Source: Lactobacillus amylovorus DSM 20531 | Lineage (GTDB): Bacteria > Bacillota > Bacilli > Lactobacillales > Lactobacillaceae | DNA: 64,000 nt | NCBI RefSeq assembly: GCF_002706375.1 | Contig: NZ_CP017706.1 | Coordinates: forward strand, 2,108,001 to 2,172,000 | Direction of reading: 5' to 3' | Shown: piece after piece, positions 10,223-18,971 of the stretch | How positions within the stretch are numbered: position 1 is the first letter of the stretch | Layout of the letters: each line of letters begins with the position of its first letter | Translations under genes and position numbers: made by a program | Notes under the pieces: model-generated | The model's database searches: none | Told to the model about the DNA's origin: nothing | What the model saw: the letters and a program-made list of their open reading frames with translations, nothing else

Positions 10223-11262
10223 GGATACTGATGCAAAACCGGTGGTTGATGAAGAACCCGCAGTTGAGTCTGATAATTCAGGTGATGCCGAAGATGGTGC
10301 ATCTAAAGGAAAAGGTTCGGATCATTTGGGGAATGCAAAGAAAGATGAGAATACTGCATCATCCGATGACAAACATCTAATTACTGATGGCAATAAGGTC
10401 AAAGAAAATGATGATGAAGCTAACGAAGACAAGAAGGAAGAACATGAGTCATCAGATAAGGGAGACTCCGGAGATAAACTAGCGGATAGTAAAATCATGG
10501 CTAGATTAGCTCGTGCCCCTAGGAGGGTGAAGGATCCTACTTTTAAAATTCCTGCTGCCGTTAAGACTGGACATGATGATAAGGGCGATTATTATATAGA
10601 GCATGCCGATGTTGAGCGAGAGTTTAATATGAATCTCCATTATAACGATGTAAGGGTTAAACTTGATGATAAAGGACTATTTGATATTGGTGGCTATGAT
10701 ATCGTTAAAAAGGATTTTATACCATTTAAAAAATTTACACTCTGACATTAAAATATAGCGGGGATAAATACTATTCTACTTCTTATGAAGAGACTTATAC
10801 TGCAAATGAAGACGAAAATGGAAATATCCTTATAGATGGACCTTATGAAGGGACTTTTGAAGTTTATGGTTTCGACCAATATCATGGAGCAGAAGTTGAT
10901 TCAAACATTTCAAAATATGGAGTCTCAGTATGGATGGGCATAGATGATTCGATGATAATGGTAATCTAATTTCGAGCTTAGATCATCTTAATCCACGAGG
11001 CACACTTACTTATACCTCTGTAGTTGGCGGTGGTGATAGTATAGAGGATATAAAGAAAGATGGGCTGGCTTCATTACCAAATATTTTGGATGGTTACGCA
11101 GGTTCGGCCATGATTGATATATCTAATTGGTATCAAAATGGGTATCACTTAGCAGATTTAGGTAAAGATGAAAATGAGATATTTGGTTTTCTTGATTATA
11201 CTGAGGGGAGCGACTATGCACAAGGATTAAAAAACTTTGCTAAAAATAATAATTTCAATATA
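10223..11262 (+). pseudogene. LPxTG surface protein, N-terminal remnant
   Basis: Coding remains without a start codon or signal peptide, abutting the acyltransferase stop. A Glu/Asp/Lys-rich linker (PVVDEEPAVESDNSG and on) leads to ARAPRRVKDPTFKIPAAVK, then frame changes near 10740 and 10960 connect further segments (YSGDKYYSTSYEETYTANE; then NPRGTLTYTSVVGGGDSIED) up to NNNFNI at 11262. The same protein resumes at 15851 past the inserted IS982-bounded unit and ends in an LPxTG anchor. It was a cell-wall-anchored protein of unknown ligand and is inactivated at least four times: lost start, two frameshifts, insertion. Confidence 0.75.
11253..11262 (+). repeat. Target-site duplication, left copy
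   Basis: TTTCAATATA precedes the outer end of the left IS982 arm and recurs at 15851-15860 after the outer end of the right arm. Confidence 0.9.
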
Positions 11263-11720
11263 CGCGTGGTGCTAGTTAAATCGTTCTAGACAATAAGCCA
11301 AATTATAAGCTAAAATTGCAATTTCCAACCGGCTTTGAAAGCCTATCAGACTACGTGCTCGATTGTTCTCGGCATTGTAATAGGTCAGAAGCGAAAAGTC
11401 GCTTTCAATTGTTCTGCGAATAGCCATCAATTGATGATCATTGTGCTTTTTAGCTCCTGTCATATTTTTACGATATGGTGTCCAAAGTTCGTAACCCATT
11501 TGTTTTAGCTGTTGATGCAGTTCTTTGCCTAAATAGCCTTCGTCGCCAAGAAGATAGTAATTAGATGGATGGGTATTTCCCATCAGTTCAACTGTCTCCC
11601 TGGCATCATGAACTGATGCCTTTGTTACGACATAATCAAGAATGTAACCGTCATCGCTAACAATGGCATGAACTTTGAAACCATAGAAGTAAATTTTCTT
11701 GGTGGCCTTATAACCAATGT
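11263..11720 (-). mobile_element. IS982-family partial copy
   Basis: The 3' half of IS982, encoding the last about 145 codons of transposase (MGNTHPSNYYLLGDEGYLGK to CLERFN), near-identical to the complete copies at 14891 and 37112. Homology stops abruptly after 11720. The outer inverted repeat is intact. Confidence 0.9.
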
Positions 11721-11828
11721 CAACAAAGGTTGTTAACTAGTGCTGAGAAGAGCTCTGAGTTGCAAAATAAAGTTGATAAGATTGAGAATGCATCACTTTG
11801 GCAAAGGATTACGAGGAAATTTGACTAA
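11721..11828 (+). pseudogene. Coiled-coil protein, C-terminal fragment
   Basis: Starting right at the IS982 break, an open frame encodes SSELQNKVDKIENASLWQ and ends ITRKFD. Heptad spacing suggests a coiled coil. The 5' part is missing. Similar coiled-coil tails occur in plasmid-borne proteins of lactic acid bacteria; that link is a weak inference. Confidence 0.45.
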
Positions 11829-11853
11829 AAATAATAAAAATATTAATTTAGCG

Positions 11854-11881
11854 TTGATTTTTATTAAAAAAGAATTATAAT
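11854..11881 (+). promoter_or_regulatory. Promoter of secreted-peptide gene
   Basis: TTGATT (11854-11859) and TATAAT (11876-11881) are separated by 16 bp, placing transcription start about 25 bp before the peptide ATG. Confidence 0.65.
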
Positions 11882-11913
11882 AATTTTAATAAAAGATTTC
11901 AGGATGTAATCTT

Positions 11914-12072
11914 ATGAAAAAAGTGTTTTTATCTTTAGTCGTGTTGGCATCTGTTGGTGCAGGTCTTTTTGCTGGGACTCAGACAAAGGTTTCTGCTGCA
12001 ACTTATAGAGTAAATCGTTTCATTCATACACTTCCTGGTGGTGATTGTGGTCAACATAATGTGCAAAATTAA
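11914..12072 (+). CDS. 52-aa secreted peptide precursor
   Basis: A short gene, MKKVFLSLVVLASVGAG onward, with a Sec signal peptide, an AxA-type site (KVSA before ATYRV) and a predicted 24-aa mature peptide containing RFIHTLPGGDCGQ and a single Cys. It has its own promoter and an AGGATG ribosome site; its stop precedes the ISL2-like insertion by 4 bp, so the ORF is not cut by it. If the two later insertions are removed, the next elements are a perfect 12-bp-stem hairpin and a multi-TM protein gene. A secreted signal or bacteriocin-like peptide with a dedicated membrane partner is a hypothesis; I recognise no family. Confidence 0.6.
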   Translation: MKKVFLSLVVLASVGAGLFAGTQTKVSAATYRVNRFIHTLPGGDCGQHNVQN

Positions 12073-12076
12073 TAAT

Positions 12077-12933
12077 AGAGTTACTGCGAAACATCTGCTA
12101 TAATCTTAAATTATGAAATACGAAACAGCTAAAAATTTAAACAATACCAGATTCAAGCGTCTGATCGGCGTTGCCAAGCCTGTCTTTGACGAAATGGTCA
12201 AAGTATTAAAAGCCGAATATCAAGTCAAGCATGCCCGAGGCGGCAGAAAGCCCAAGCTGGCAATTGAAGACCTGCTTCTGGCTACTTTGCAGTACCTCAA
12301 GGAATACCGTACTTATGAACAAATAGCTGCCGATTACGGTGTGCATGACAGCAACCTGATCAGAAGAAGCCACTGGGCCGAAGAGACTTTGGTTAAGCAT
12401 GGCTTTAACATTGGCAAGCAAGAAATCAAGCCAGACGATGTTGTCTTAATCGATGCCACTGAAGTAAAGATTCAACGCCCAAAAAAAGACAAGCAGCTTA
12501 TTATTCCGGCAAGAAAAAGCAGCACGTTTTAAAAGCCCAGGCGATTACAGACACTACCGGCAGAATTATTCATTTAGACAGCTGCCAGGCATACCGGCAT
12601 GACATGCGGCTGCTGCGTGAGTCAAGGCGCAGTCTGCACCGATCCGGTTTGATTTTAGCGGATAGCGGCTATCAGGGATTGGACAAGATTTACTTTCAGG
12701 CAAAAACACCGGTCAAATCCAGCAAGAAGAAACCGCTGACTCAGCAGGACAGAGAGCTGAATCATTTAATTTCTTCAATTCGAATCAAGGTCGAGCATGT
12801 ATTTGGCAAGGTCAAAGCATACAAAATATTTTCTACTACGTATCGCAATCATCGCCGACGTTTTAATTTAAGAATGAATTTAATCTGCGGGATCATCAAC
12901 CAAGAACTGGCTATCTAGTTTCGCAGTAACTCT
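12077..12933 (+). mobile_element. IS5-family (ISL2-like) insertion sequence
   Basis: An 857-bp element with 15-bp perfect inverted repeats AGAGTTACTGCGAAA and a 3-bp target duplication AAT. From memory the length and 3-bp duplication agree with ISL2 of L. helveticus. It sits between the secreted-peptide stop and the following hairpin. Confidence 0.88.
12113..12918 (+). CDS. ISL2-like transposase, two frames (-1 frameshift)
   Basis: An IS5-family DDE transposase in two frames. The first (12113-12532) carries the N-terminal DNA-binding part (GRKPKLAIEDLLLATLQYLK) and the first catalytic Asp in DDVVLIDATEVK. At A_AAA_AAA (12481-12487) a -1 slip joins it to the second frame: RQAAYYSGKKKQHVLKAQ, then ILADSGYQGL (second Asp) and the terminal VEHVFGKVKAYKI (catalytic Glu). 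Many IS5 relatives make transposase by such a programmed shift, so the two frames may represent an active gene. Confidence 0.75.
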
Positions 12934-12943
12934 AATAGAAATG

Positions 12944-12957
12944 GACATAATTTTAAT
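12944..12957 (+). repeat. IS30 flanking direct repeat, left copy
   Basis: GACATAATTTTAAT, repeated exactly at 14140-14153 on the other side of the IS30 element. It is part of a palindrome that the element split. Confidence 0.85.
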
Positions 12958-14139
12958 CGTAAATTGCAATAATAAATTGAACATTTATACTGCTTGATAG
13001 ATATGATCTAATTCTTTCTCAAAGATTTCATCTGGTGTATGATATGCCAAGATCTTTCTTGGTAGTGAATTGCACCAGGTTTCAATATTAATGATATCTT
13101 GAAGAGAATAGTTATTGATGTAATCACCTTTGGGAATAAATCTGCGAATAAGGCCATTGTGTCTTTCAACAGTGCCTTTATCACAAGAAGTATATGGATG
13201 AGCATAGTAAGCCAGGGTTTTTGAAACTGTCTCCAGATTGGATAAATCCGCAAACTCTGATCCATTATCAGTTGTAATTGTCTTAAAGATGTCATTCCAA
13301 TGTTCACTATACTGTTTGCGCAGAGCCTGAAAAGCAGTCATCACACTGGCGGCTGTCTTATCAGGAATACGCAAGATTAAAAATTCACGGCTCATTTGTT
13401 CAGACAAAGTTAGCAGTACTTGATCATCCTTAGTTTTATGTCCTAAGACTAAATCGCATTCCCAGTGGCCAAATTCCTTACGATCATTGATCTCCTTGGG
13501 ACGTTCTTCAATACTTCGGCCAAGCTTTTTCTTATTTTTACGAATTGCGATGTATTTTAGTATTGCGCTTTAACTTTTCTGGCAAATCAGAATTTCTCAT
13601 ACCCATTAAGCATTGATCTACATAGTTGTACAAGGTTCTAGTGCAAACTACCTGATCACGAGAAAATTCTCCTAAAGCTAAGCAGCGATTGGCACATACA
13701 TCAAGAGACCAGCCATCTTCGCAGAAATGCTTATTAACGTATTTGATAAAGTCAGATTTCTTTAAGAAATCTGATTTACGACCGCAATTCTTACGATGTA
13801 TTTGGTAAGCTTTATCACCTTGTTGTGCCTTATAGCGTTTTTGCTTACCATGATAAAGCAAAACAGTACCACGTTTAACCTCATAACTGATAGTAGAAGG
13901 AGAGCAATCAAGCTCACGAGCAATAGCCCTAAGAGAGAAACCGTCTTTAATACGGGTTTGAATAACAACCCGTTGCTCAAATGATAAATGCTTTCTCTTT
14001 TGGTGCTTAGGCATGATAGAATGTAAAGAGTCCATTTGTGACCTCCAATAGATGTTTTTGTGATTATTAACATTCTATCAAACAGGTCCAAATGGACTTT
14101 TTATTTTTCTAAAGTGTTCAATTTGATTTTACAATCAGC
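12958..14139 (-). mobile_element. IS30-family insertion sequence (copy 1)
   Basis: An element of about 1.18 kb with imperfect terminal repeats sharing AATTGAACA near both ends, flanked by a 14-bp direct repeat. With it removed, flanking DNA forms the palindrome ATGGACATAATT...AATTATGTCCAT followed by T5, a terminator-like hairpin between the peptide gene and the membrane-protein gene. A second, decayed copy lies at 58753-61316. Confidence 0.85.
12985..14035 (-). pseudogene. IS30 transposase, single frameshift
   Basis: The N-terminal HTH reads LSFEQRVVIQTRIKDGFSLR and IARELDCSPSTISYEVKRG. The C-terminal part has catalytic TTDNGSEF and a terminal VERHNGLIRRFIPKG typical of IS30 DDE enzymes. 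An extra A near 13544 shifts the frame after NTKIHR and produces a premature stop; removing it restores RIRKNKKKLGRSIEERPKE and one ORF of about 350 aa. The element is likely inactive unless the shift is a sequencing error. Confidence 0.85.
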
Positions 14140-14176
14140 GACATAATTTTAATTTAATTATGTCCATTTTTATATA
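14140..14176 (+). promoter_or_regulatory. Right half of IS30-split palindrome
   Basis: GACATAATTTTAATTTAATTATGTCCATTTTT: without the IS30 insertion, the preceding bases AT and G complete a 12-bp perfect stem with loop and T-run upstream of the membrane-protein gene. It may have been an attenuating terminator between the peptide and membrane-protein genes. Confidence 0.55.
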
Positions 14177-14190
14177 AGGAGGTGAACTGG

Positions 14191-14841
14191 GTGAATAAAA
14201 CTAAAAAATTTATTCGATCAAGACGAATTTCTGCCATTCTTCCTTGGATAGGAATGTTGGGTATGTTGTATTTGGTCTTTTCGCTGATTATGCATGGATT
14301 ATTAGCATTTATAATTAATTTGGGATTTATAGCAAATTTTTATTACATAATTGATGAGTATAATTGGTTGATCGAAAGAATATCATTTGATTCTCAAAGG
14401 CTGATAGCAAATAAAAGAATGGGTATTAATCGTTTAGTTATGATAGTAAGTATAGTGATAGCTGTACTTAATACAATTATTTTAATATTGTTAAAGAGAC
14501 AAGATTTTATTAGTTTTTGTGTTGGGCTCTGCTTTATTAGTGAAATTTACTTCGTAAGTCGTTTAATTGAAAACTTTCAAGTAATATTGCATATTGCATT
14601 TGATAGTTGGAAGAAATTTTATATTTTGGTTGTAATAGGTACTGCAGTTTCATCCAGTGTATATCTACTTTTATTGTGTTTTAGTATAATAGCTTATTTT
14701 ATATATTTTGCAATTATTGGCATCATGTACGTGATAACATATTATATTTTAATAGAAATTCATGATAGGGTCGAAAATGATCTAGGTGGGCATAAATACT
14801 TTATAGATTTACCTGACAATCGATTTGGAAAAAGGTTTTAG
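14191..14841 (+). CDS. Multi-pass membrane protein, cargo gene
   Basis: A 216-aa very hydrophobic protein with about six membrane segments: two near 13-52 (ILPWIGMLGMLYLVFSLIM), two in the middle (LVMIVSIVIAVLNTIILI; FCVGLCFISEIYFVS) and two near the C-terminus, ending in a charged tail (NDLGGHKYFIDLPDNR). GTG at 14191 is chosen because AAGGAGGTG is optimally spaced from it; an upstream GTG overlaps that site. Codon use is very AT-rich compared with neighbouring housekeeping genes. I recognise no family. Small size, AT-richness and the nearby secreted-peptide gene suggest an immunity or transport role, which is only inferred. Confidence 0.7.
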   Translation: MNKTKKFIRSRRISAILPWIGMLGMLYLVFSLIMHGLLAFIINLGFIANFYYIIDEYNWLIERISFDSQRLIANKRMGINRLVMIVSIVIAVLNTIILILLKRQDFISFCVGLCFISEIYFVSRLIENFQVILHIAFDSWKKFYILVVIGTAVSSSVYLLLLCFSIIAYFIYFAIIGIMYVITYYILIEIHDRVENDLGGHKYFIDLPDNRFGKRF

Positions 14842-14890
14842 TTCGTGAGATTTACAATTTTACGAACTAAAAAAGATATTAATCATAATA

Positions 14891-15850
14891 CGCGTGGTGC
14901 TAGTTAAATCGTTTTAGTTAATAAAAAAGTCCAATCGGACTAGACTCAAGTTGTAGTATCAAAAATAAAAGAGTCTGATCTGATTGAACTGCCTTAAGCT
15001 TAAGCGTTTTAGCCACCATTTACAAGTTAGTTTTAAAGATTTAGTGATAATTTGTCGGCACTGGTATCGTTTGTATGCACCGGCTGAGTTTACTCATCGG
15101 CGAAATATTGATCAAATTAAAACTACGGACAGTCTGATTTTGGCTTTACTTATCTGGCAAGCTAAGACAGGAATTGAATCACAAAGAAGATTCTGTGAAT
15201 GTTTCAATTGTTTATCACACTCACGTTTTAATCGGCGTTCACGTCAGCTATTGCAATTGATTTATCAGATACGGCAAGAAATGAATAAAAAGGTTGACCT
15301 GAATGGACAGTTCTTGATCATTGACAGCTTTCCGGTACCTGTTTGCCAACCAATTCGCAACTATCGTGCTAAAATTTTTCGCGGTTATGCCAACATTGGT
15401 TATAAGGACACCAAGAAAATTTACTTCTATGGTTTCAAAGTTCATGCCATTGTTAGCGATGACGGTTACATTCTTGATTATGTCGTAACAAAGGCATCAG
15501 TTCATGATGCCAGGGAGACAGTTGAACTGATGGGAAATACCCATCCATCTAATTACTATCTTCTTGGCGACGAAGGCTATTTAGGCAAAGAACTGCATCA
15601 ACAGCTAAAACAAATGGGTTACGAACTTTGGACACCATATCGTAAAAATATGACAGGAGCTAAAAAGCACAATGATCATCAATTGATGGCTATTCGCAGA
15701 ACAATTGAAAGCGACTTTTCGCTTCTGACCTATTACAATGCCGAGAACAATCGAGCACGTAGTCTGATAGGCTTTCAAAGCCGGTTGGAAATTGCAATTT
15801 TAGCTTATAATTTGGCTTATTGTCTAGAACGATTTAACTAGCACCACGCG
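14891..15850 (+). mobile_element. IS982-family insertion sequence, complete
   Basis: A 960-bp element bounded by perfect inverted repeats starting CGCGTGGTGCTAGTTAAATC. It forms the right arm of the composite unit; its left flank (AATCATAATA) does not match its right flank, in contrast to the solitary copy at 37112-38071, which has a 10-bp duplication. Confidence 0.92.
14984..15841 (+). CDS. IS982 transposase
   Basis: A 285-aa DDE transposase of the IS982 family, intact. Catalytic context is seen in FLIIDSFPVPVCQP (first Asp), YLLGDEGYLGKELHQQLK (second Asp) and RRTIESDFSLLTYYN (Glu). The start is TTG at 14984; no better codon is available. It differs from the 37-kb copy at only a few residues (for example D/A before TKKIYF and MG/IE before NTHPS), so both transposed recently. 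Confidence 0.9.
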   Translation: MNCLKLKRFSHHLQVSFKDLVIICRHWYRLYAPAEFTHRRNIDQIKTTDSLILALLIWQAKTGIESQRRFCECFNCLSHSRFNRRSRQLLQLIYQIRQEMNKKVDLNGQFLIIDSFPVPVCQPIRNYRAKIFRGYANIGYKDTKKIYFYGFKVHAIVSDDGYILDYVVTKASVHDARETVELMGNTHPSNYYLLGDEGYLGKELHQQLKQMGYELWTPYRKNMTGAKKHNDHQLMAIRRTIESDFSLLTYYNAENNRARSLIGFQSRLEIAILAYNLAYCLERFN

Positions 15851-16490
15851 TTTCAATATAGAAAATACGCGATTTTACAGCGATGGTAACAGGGGCTTTT
15901 TTATGACAAAAGATAGAGAAGGAATGATTTTGACGGCGACTCATGATGGTTATGGTCTTACTAAGGAAAATCGTTCTTAGAATGAAACGGGTGGTACCGG
16001 TCCAATCTTCATCTTAGTTGACCCGTACGAACATAAAAAGGGTGATCCTTTAATTAACGACAAGCCAACGTTTGAGATACCAAAACCAGAAAAGAAGCCT
16101 GACGACAAACCAAAGACACCAGACAAGCCAAAGGTACCAGATAAGATAACTGTTCCTGATATCCCTGACATTCCTGAACCAAATCCGGCTGTTGTAACTA
16201 CAGATGAGCCTAAAGAACCAAAGGGCGAAAATGTAGATGAAACTTTAACCACTGGTGTGAAAGGCCAAGATGTAACCAAGACTAAGCAGAATAATCCAGT
16301 CAAACCAATGGCTCAAGACATAAAGCAGCCTAAGCAGCCAGTCGTTCAAAAAGTTTCCCTAAACAATCCAAAAGCCACTTTGCCTCAAACAGGTGAACGT
16401 AGCTCAATTTTGTTGAGCGTGCTCGGCGGATTAGTTGCATTAACTGGTTTGCTTTATCTTGATAAGGACAGAAAGAATAAGAAAGCTTAA
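15851..16490 (+). pseudogene. LPxTG surface protein, C-terminal part
   Basis: Continuation of the gene interrupted at 11262, starting in the right copy of the duplication (FNIENTRFYSDGN). An in-frame TAG at 15978-15980 adds another break. After it comes a Pro/Lys/Asp-rich wall-spanning region (PDKPKVPDKITVPDIPDIPE), then the sorting signal LPQTG, a hydrophobic stretch ILLSVLGGLVALTGLLYL and a basic tail DRKNKKA. Sortase would have anchored the intact protein. It is now non-functional. Confidence 0.85.
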
Positions 16491-16495
16491 TAAAC

Positions 16496-16536
16496 AAAAA
16501 GACGAGAAATACTAAAAAGAAATCTCGTCTTTTTTG
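16496..16536 (+). terminator. Surface-protein terminator
   Basis: AGACGAGA/TCTCGTCT stem with flanking A and T runs, between convergent genes; probably serves both strands. Confidence 0.85.
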
Positions 16537-16554
16537 ATGCTCTTAAAATTTTTA

Positions 16555-17487
16555 TTACTTAACGTTCAAAATATCTTCCTTAGCATGAATCAAACGCGTG
16601 ATGAAAGCACAGTATGGAGTGGCAACACTATGCTTCAAGCCCTTGCGCCAAACGGCACCGTCAATATAGTCGATCTCAGTTGGACGATTGTTTTGAACCA
16701 AATCCTGATGCATTGAAGGATAGTGTGGCGTATCAAACAAACTTTCAACGTGTTCAATAACTTCCTTGCGATCCAAGTTGACGCCCTCGTATTGAGCAAC
16801 ATCCGCAAATTCTTGTACGATATTTCTAGTCAACTCGTCAGCTTCCTTAGTGTGACCAAATTGCTTGCAGTCAGCATCAAGCAAAGCACAAAGAGCATTA
16901 ACCACGCCGTTAACACAAGCTTTACGCCAGATAGAATACATGACGTTTTCACTGTAACTAGCATTCAAACCAGCATCAGTCAAAATCTTAACGATCTTTT
17001 GCGTCTCGTCTTTACCTTTTGGATCAAGGCATTGGATTTCGACGTTACCATTGTCATTGGCGAAAGTAATGTGGCCAGGAGCCGTCATCATTGATGCCCA
17101 CATCGTGACACCCATAATGATGTGATCGCGAGTGACAAATCTCTCTAGCACATCTTCGTGACCTAAGCCATTAAGCAAGCAGAGCACATAAGTATCTTTG
17201 CTAATGATTGGCTTCAGACTGTTTAACATATTTTCTAACTGCATTGACTTGGTAAAGACGATTAACAGATCAACGCTTTCATGTTGCTCATCGATTTCTT
17301 CAGGACTGTAAATTGGCATCTTTTCCGCAATTTCTTCGTCCTTAACTCTAGCGACCACGCCATTTTCACGGATGGCGGCAATGTTTCTGTCCCAAGTATC
17401 GATTAAAGTAACGTCATTTCCAGCCTTCTTTAAATGCCAGCCGAATTTTGAACCCATTGCGCCAGCACCGGCAATTGCAATTCTCAT
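16555..17487 (-). CDS. panE: 2-dehydropantoate 2-reductase family protein
   Basis: A 310-aa ketopantoate reductase of the ApbA/PanE family, reducing 2-dehydropantoate to pantoate with NADPH in the coenzyme A pathway. The N-terminal Rossmann fold starts MRIAIAGAGAMGSKFGWHL (GxGxxG). The family lysine region is in YSIWRKACVNGVVNAL, and a C-terminal helical domain ends with EIDYIDGAVWRKGLKH. Lactobacilli often have several paralogues and some act on other 2-oxo acids, so the symbol is family-level. GGAGG precedes the start. Confidence 0.85.
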   Translation of the reverse strand: MRIAIAGAGAMGSKFGWHLKKAGNDVTLIDTWDRNIAAIRENGVVARVKDEEIAEKMPIYSPEEIDEQHESVDLLIVFTKSMQLENMLNSLKPIISKDTYVLCLLNGLGHEDVLERFVTRDHIIMGVTMWASMMTAPGHITFANDNGNVEIQCLDPKGKDETQKIVKILTDAGLNASYSENVMYSIWRKACVNGVVNALCALLDADCKQFGHTKEADELTRNIVQEFADVAQYEGVNLDRKEVIEHVESLFDTPHYPSMHQDLVQNNRPTEIDYIDGAVWRKGLKHSVATPYCAFITRLIHAKEDILNVK

Positions 17488-17620
17488 ATTTTAAGCCTCC
17501 TGTATAATTAGTAATCGTTTTCAGCATAAGATAAAATAGATAAATTAGCAATTGAAAAGAATGCTATAAATAAGTTATTATTAAAGCGTATAAACGGTAT
17601 CATATTTTTGTAGGCTTATT

Positions 17621-18266
17621 ATGGTTATTATTAATAATGATTTTCATGATGTTTTAACTGGAAGACATTCTGTACGTAGATTTGATCCTTCAGTAAAAAT
17701 TAGTCGTGAAGAAATGACCAAAATGCTTAAAGAAACCATCACGGCACCATCTGCATGCAACTTACAGGCTTGGAGATTTGTGGTTGTTGATACAGGTAAA
17801 GGAAGAGAAAAACTGCATAAATATCTTATGAAGTTTAACTTCCCACAGATCGATAAAAGTTCGGCAATTGTTCTATTCTTTGGCAATACCTTAGCTTTTA
17901 AAAAGTATAGTAAATTATGGCATAGCATGTATGAAGCCAAAAAGGTAACTAAAGAAGCTATGAATGCTGCTTTAAATACTTTCATGCCTTTATATGAAAA
18001 AGCACCAAAGGAAATGTTAGTTGCTGATTCAATGGTTGATACTTCACTTGCTGCAATGCAGTTTATGTTGAATAGCTCGTGAGCATGGCTATGATACTAA
18101 TGCAATGGCCGGTTATGATTCAACTCAAGCTGCAGCCACAATGGGACTTGACCCTAAGCAGTATGTTCCGGTGATGGCAATTGCGGTTGGTAAGCATGAT
18201 CCCAAGGCTGAACCTGAGATTGCTACGACTAGATATCAAATTTCAGATTTAGTTGATTTTGAATAA
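17621..18266 (+). pseudogene. Nitroreductase-family flavoprotein, frameshifted
   Basis: The FMN-binding N-terminal half (GRHSVRRFDPSVKISREEM, then TAPSACNLQAWRFVVVDT) is intact to MQFMLN, where an extra A near 18076 shifts to an early stop. Removing one base restores MQFMLIAREHGYDTNAMAGY and a full C-terminus ending SDLVDFE at 18266, about 214 aa, normal for the family. Such enzymes reduce quinones or nitro compounds with NAD(P)H. Either a decayed gene or a sequencing error. Confidence 0.82.
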
Positions 18267-18323
18267 TTGCTTATATAGAAACTTTTTTTATGATGAAAGG
18301 ACTAATAGTAGGAGGGACTTGTT

Positions 18324-18854
18324 ATGAGAAAGAGATATTTGTTCCTAATGTCATTAGTTGCATTCGTTAGTATTTTCTTTGTAGGGATGCAAAGTCAAAA
18401 TGTTTATGCAGCTAGTCAATATGGCATTGCTCGTAAATATACAACACCTAAGGCAACTCGGGGAACTTGGTACTATCGTGAAACTGACAAGTTCAGCAGT
18501 GATAAAAAGACCATTCATACTTTGAAAATTACTGCTCACACTGCTAATAAAGATAAGTTGTATGTACCTTCACAAAAATTCTTTAAGAAGAATGTATATA
18601 ATGTTTCTTCAAAGAAGCGTAATGCTTTTATCAAGAAGGTTATGAAGAAGAATATTTATGCAGCTTATAACTTTAAGAAGGGCTTTAACGTTAATAATTG
18701 GGTTAACTTGGCTGGTGATGGTGTTTATTACATCCCTGTAACCAGAACTGTTAAAGGTAAAAAGGTGAAGGCTTTGAAGATTGCTACTGGTGCAGATCAA
18801 CATGCCAGCGCTTATGCATTCAAGACCAAGGCTTTAGCTAAGGCTGCTAAGTAA
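18324..18854 (+). CDS. Secreted GTWY-motif protein
   Basis: A 176-aa exported protein. The signal peptide (1-29) ends YAA before SQYGIARKY. The mature part opens with RGTWYYRETDKF at 46 and an ITAHT strand, as in the lipoprotein at 102-692. It is strongly basic, with repeated Lys-rich segments (NVSSKKRNAFIKKVMKK), as in other wall-binding secreted proteins of this group. AGGAGGGA is an excellent ribosome site. Function is unknown; it is probably cell-surface-associated through charge. Confidence 0.82.
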   Translation: MRKRYLFLMSLVAFVSIFFVGMQSQNVYAASQYGIARKYTTPKATRGTWYYRETDKFSSDKKTIHTLKITAHTANKDKLYVPSQKFFKKNVYNVSSKKRNAFIKKVMKKNIYAAYNFKKGFNVNNWVNLAGDGVYYIPVTRTVKGKKVKALKIATGADQHASAYAFKTKALAKAAK

Positions 18855-18881
18855 TAGAAATCTTATTTTAATGAATATTTT

Positions 18882-18920
18882 AAAAAGACATAGTTAGAGT
18901 AAATCTGACTATGCCTTTTT
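18882..18920 (+). terminator. Terminator
   Basis: AAAAAGACATAGTTAGA pairs with TCTGACTATGCCTTTTT, giving a strong stem between the two secreted-protein genes. Confidence 0.85.
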
Positions 18921-18971
18921 GAATGCTTGATAAGTGGTAAAATATCGTTGAATTGGAAAGTTGAGGATGAA

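Larger units (their letters stand above)
11263..15850. mobile_element. IS982-bounded composite transposon-like unit, 4.6 kb
   Basis: The unit begins CGCGTGGTGCTAGTTAAATC and ends in its exact reverse complement. It is flanked by the 10-bp direct repeat TTTCAATATA. The left arm is a 458-bp IS982 piece in reverse orientation, the right arm a complete IS982. Between them lie a coiled-coil gene tail, a secreted-peptide gene, an ISL2-like element, an IS30 element and a multi-TM protein gene. The flanking repeat matches only across the whole unit, as expected if it moved as one piece; stepwise insertion followed by rearrangement is the alternative. Confidence 0.75.

Noticed and set aside
11914..12072. 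Lactococcin 972-type bacteriocin
   Set aside because: Mature sequence is too short and shares no recognisable motif; only the secreted-peptide nature is supported.
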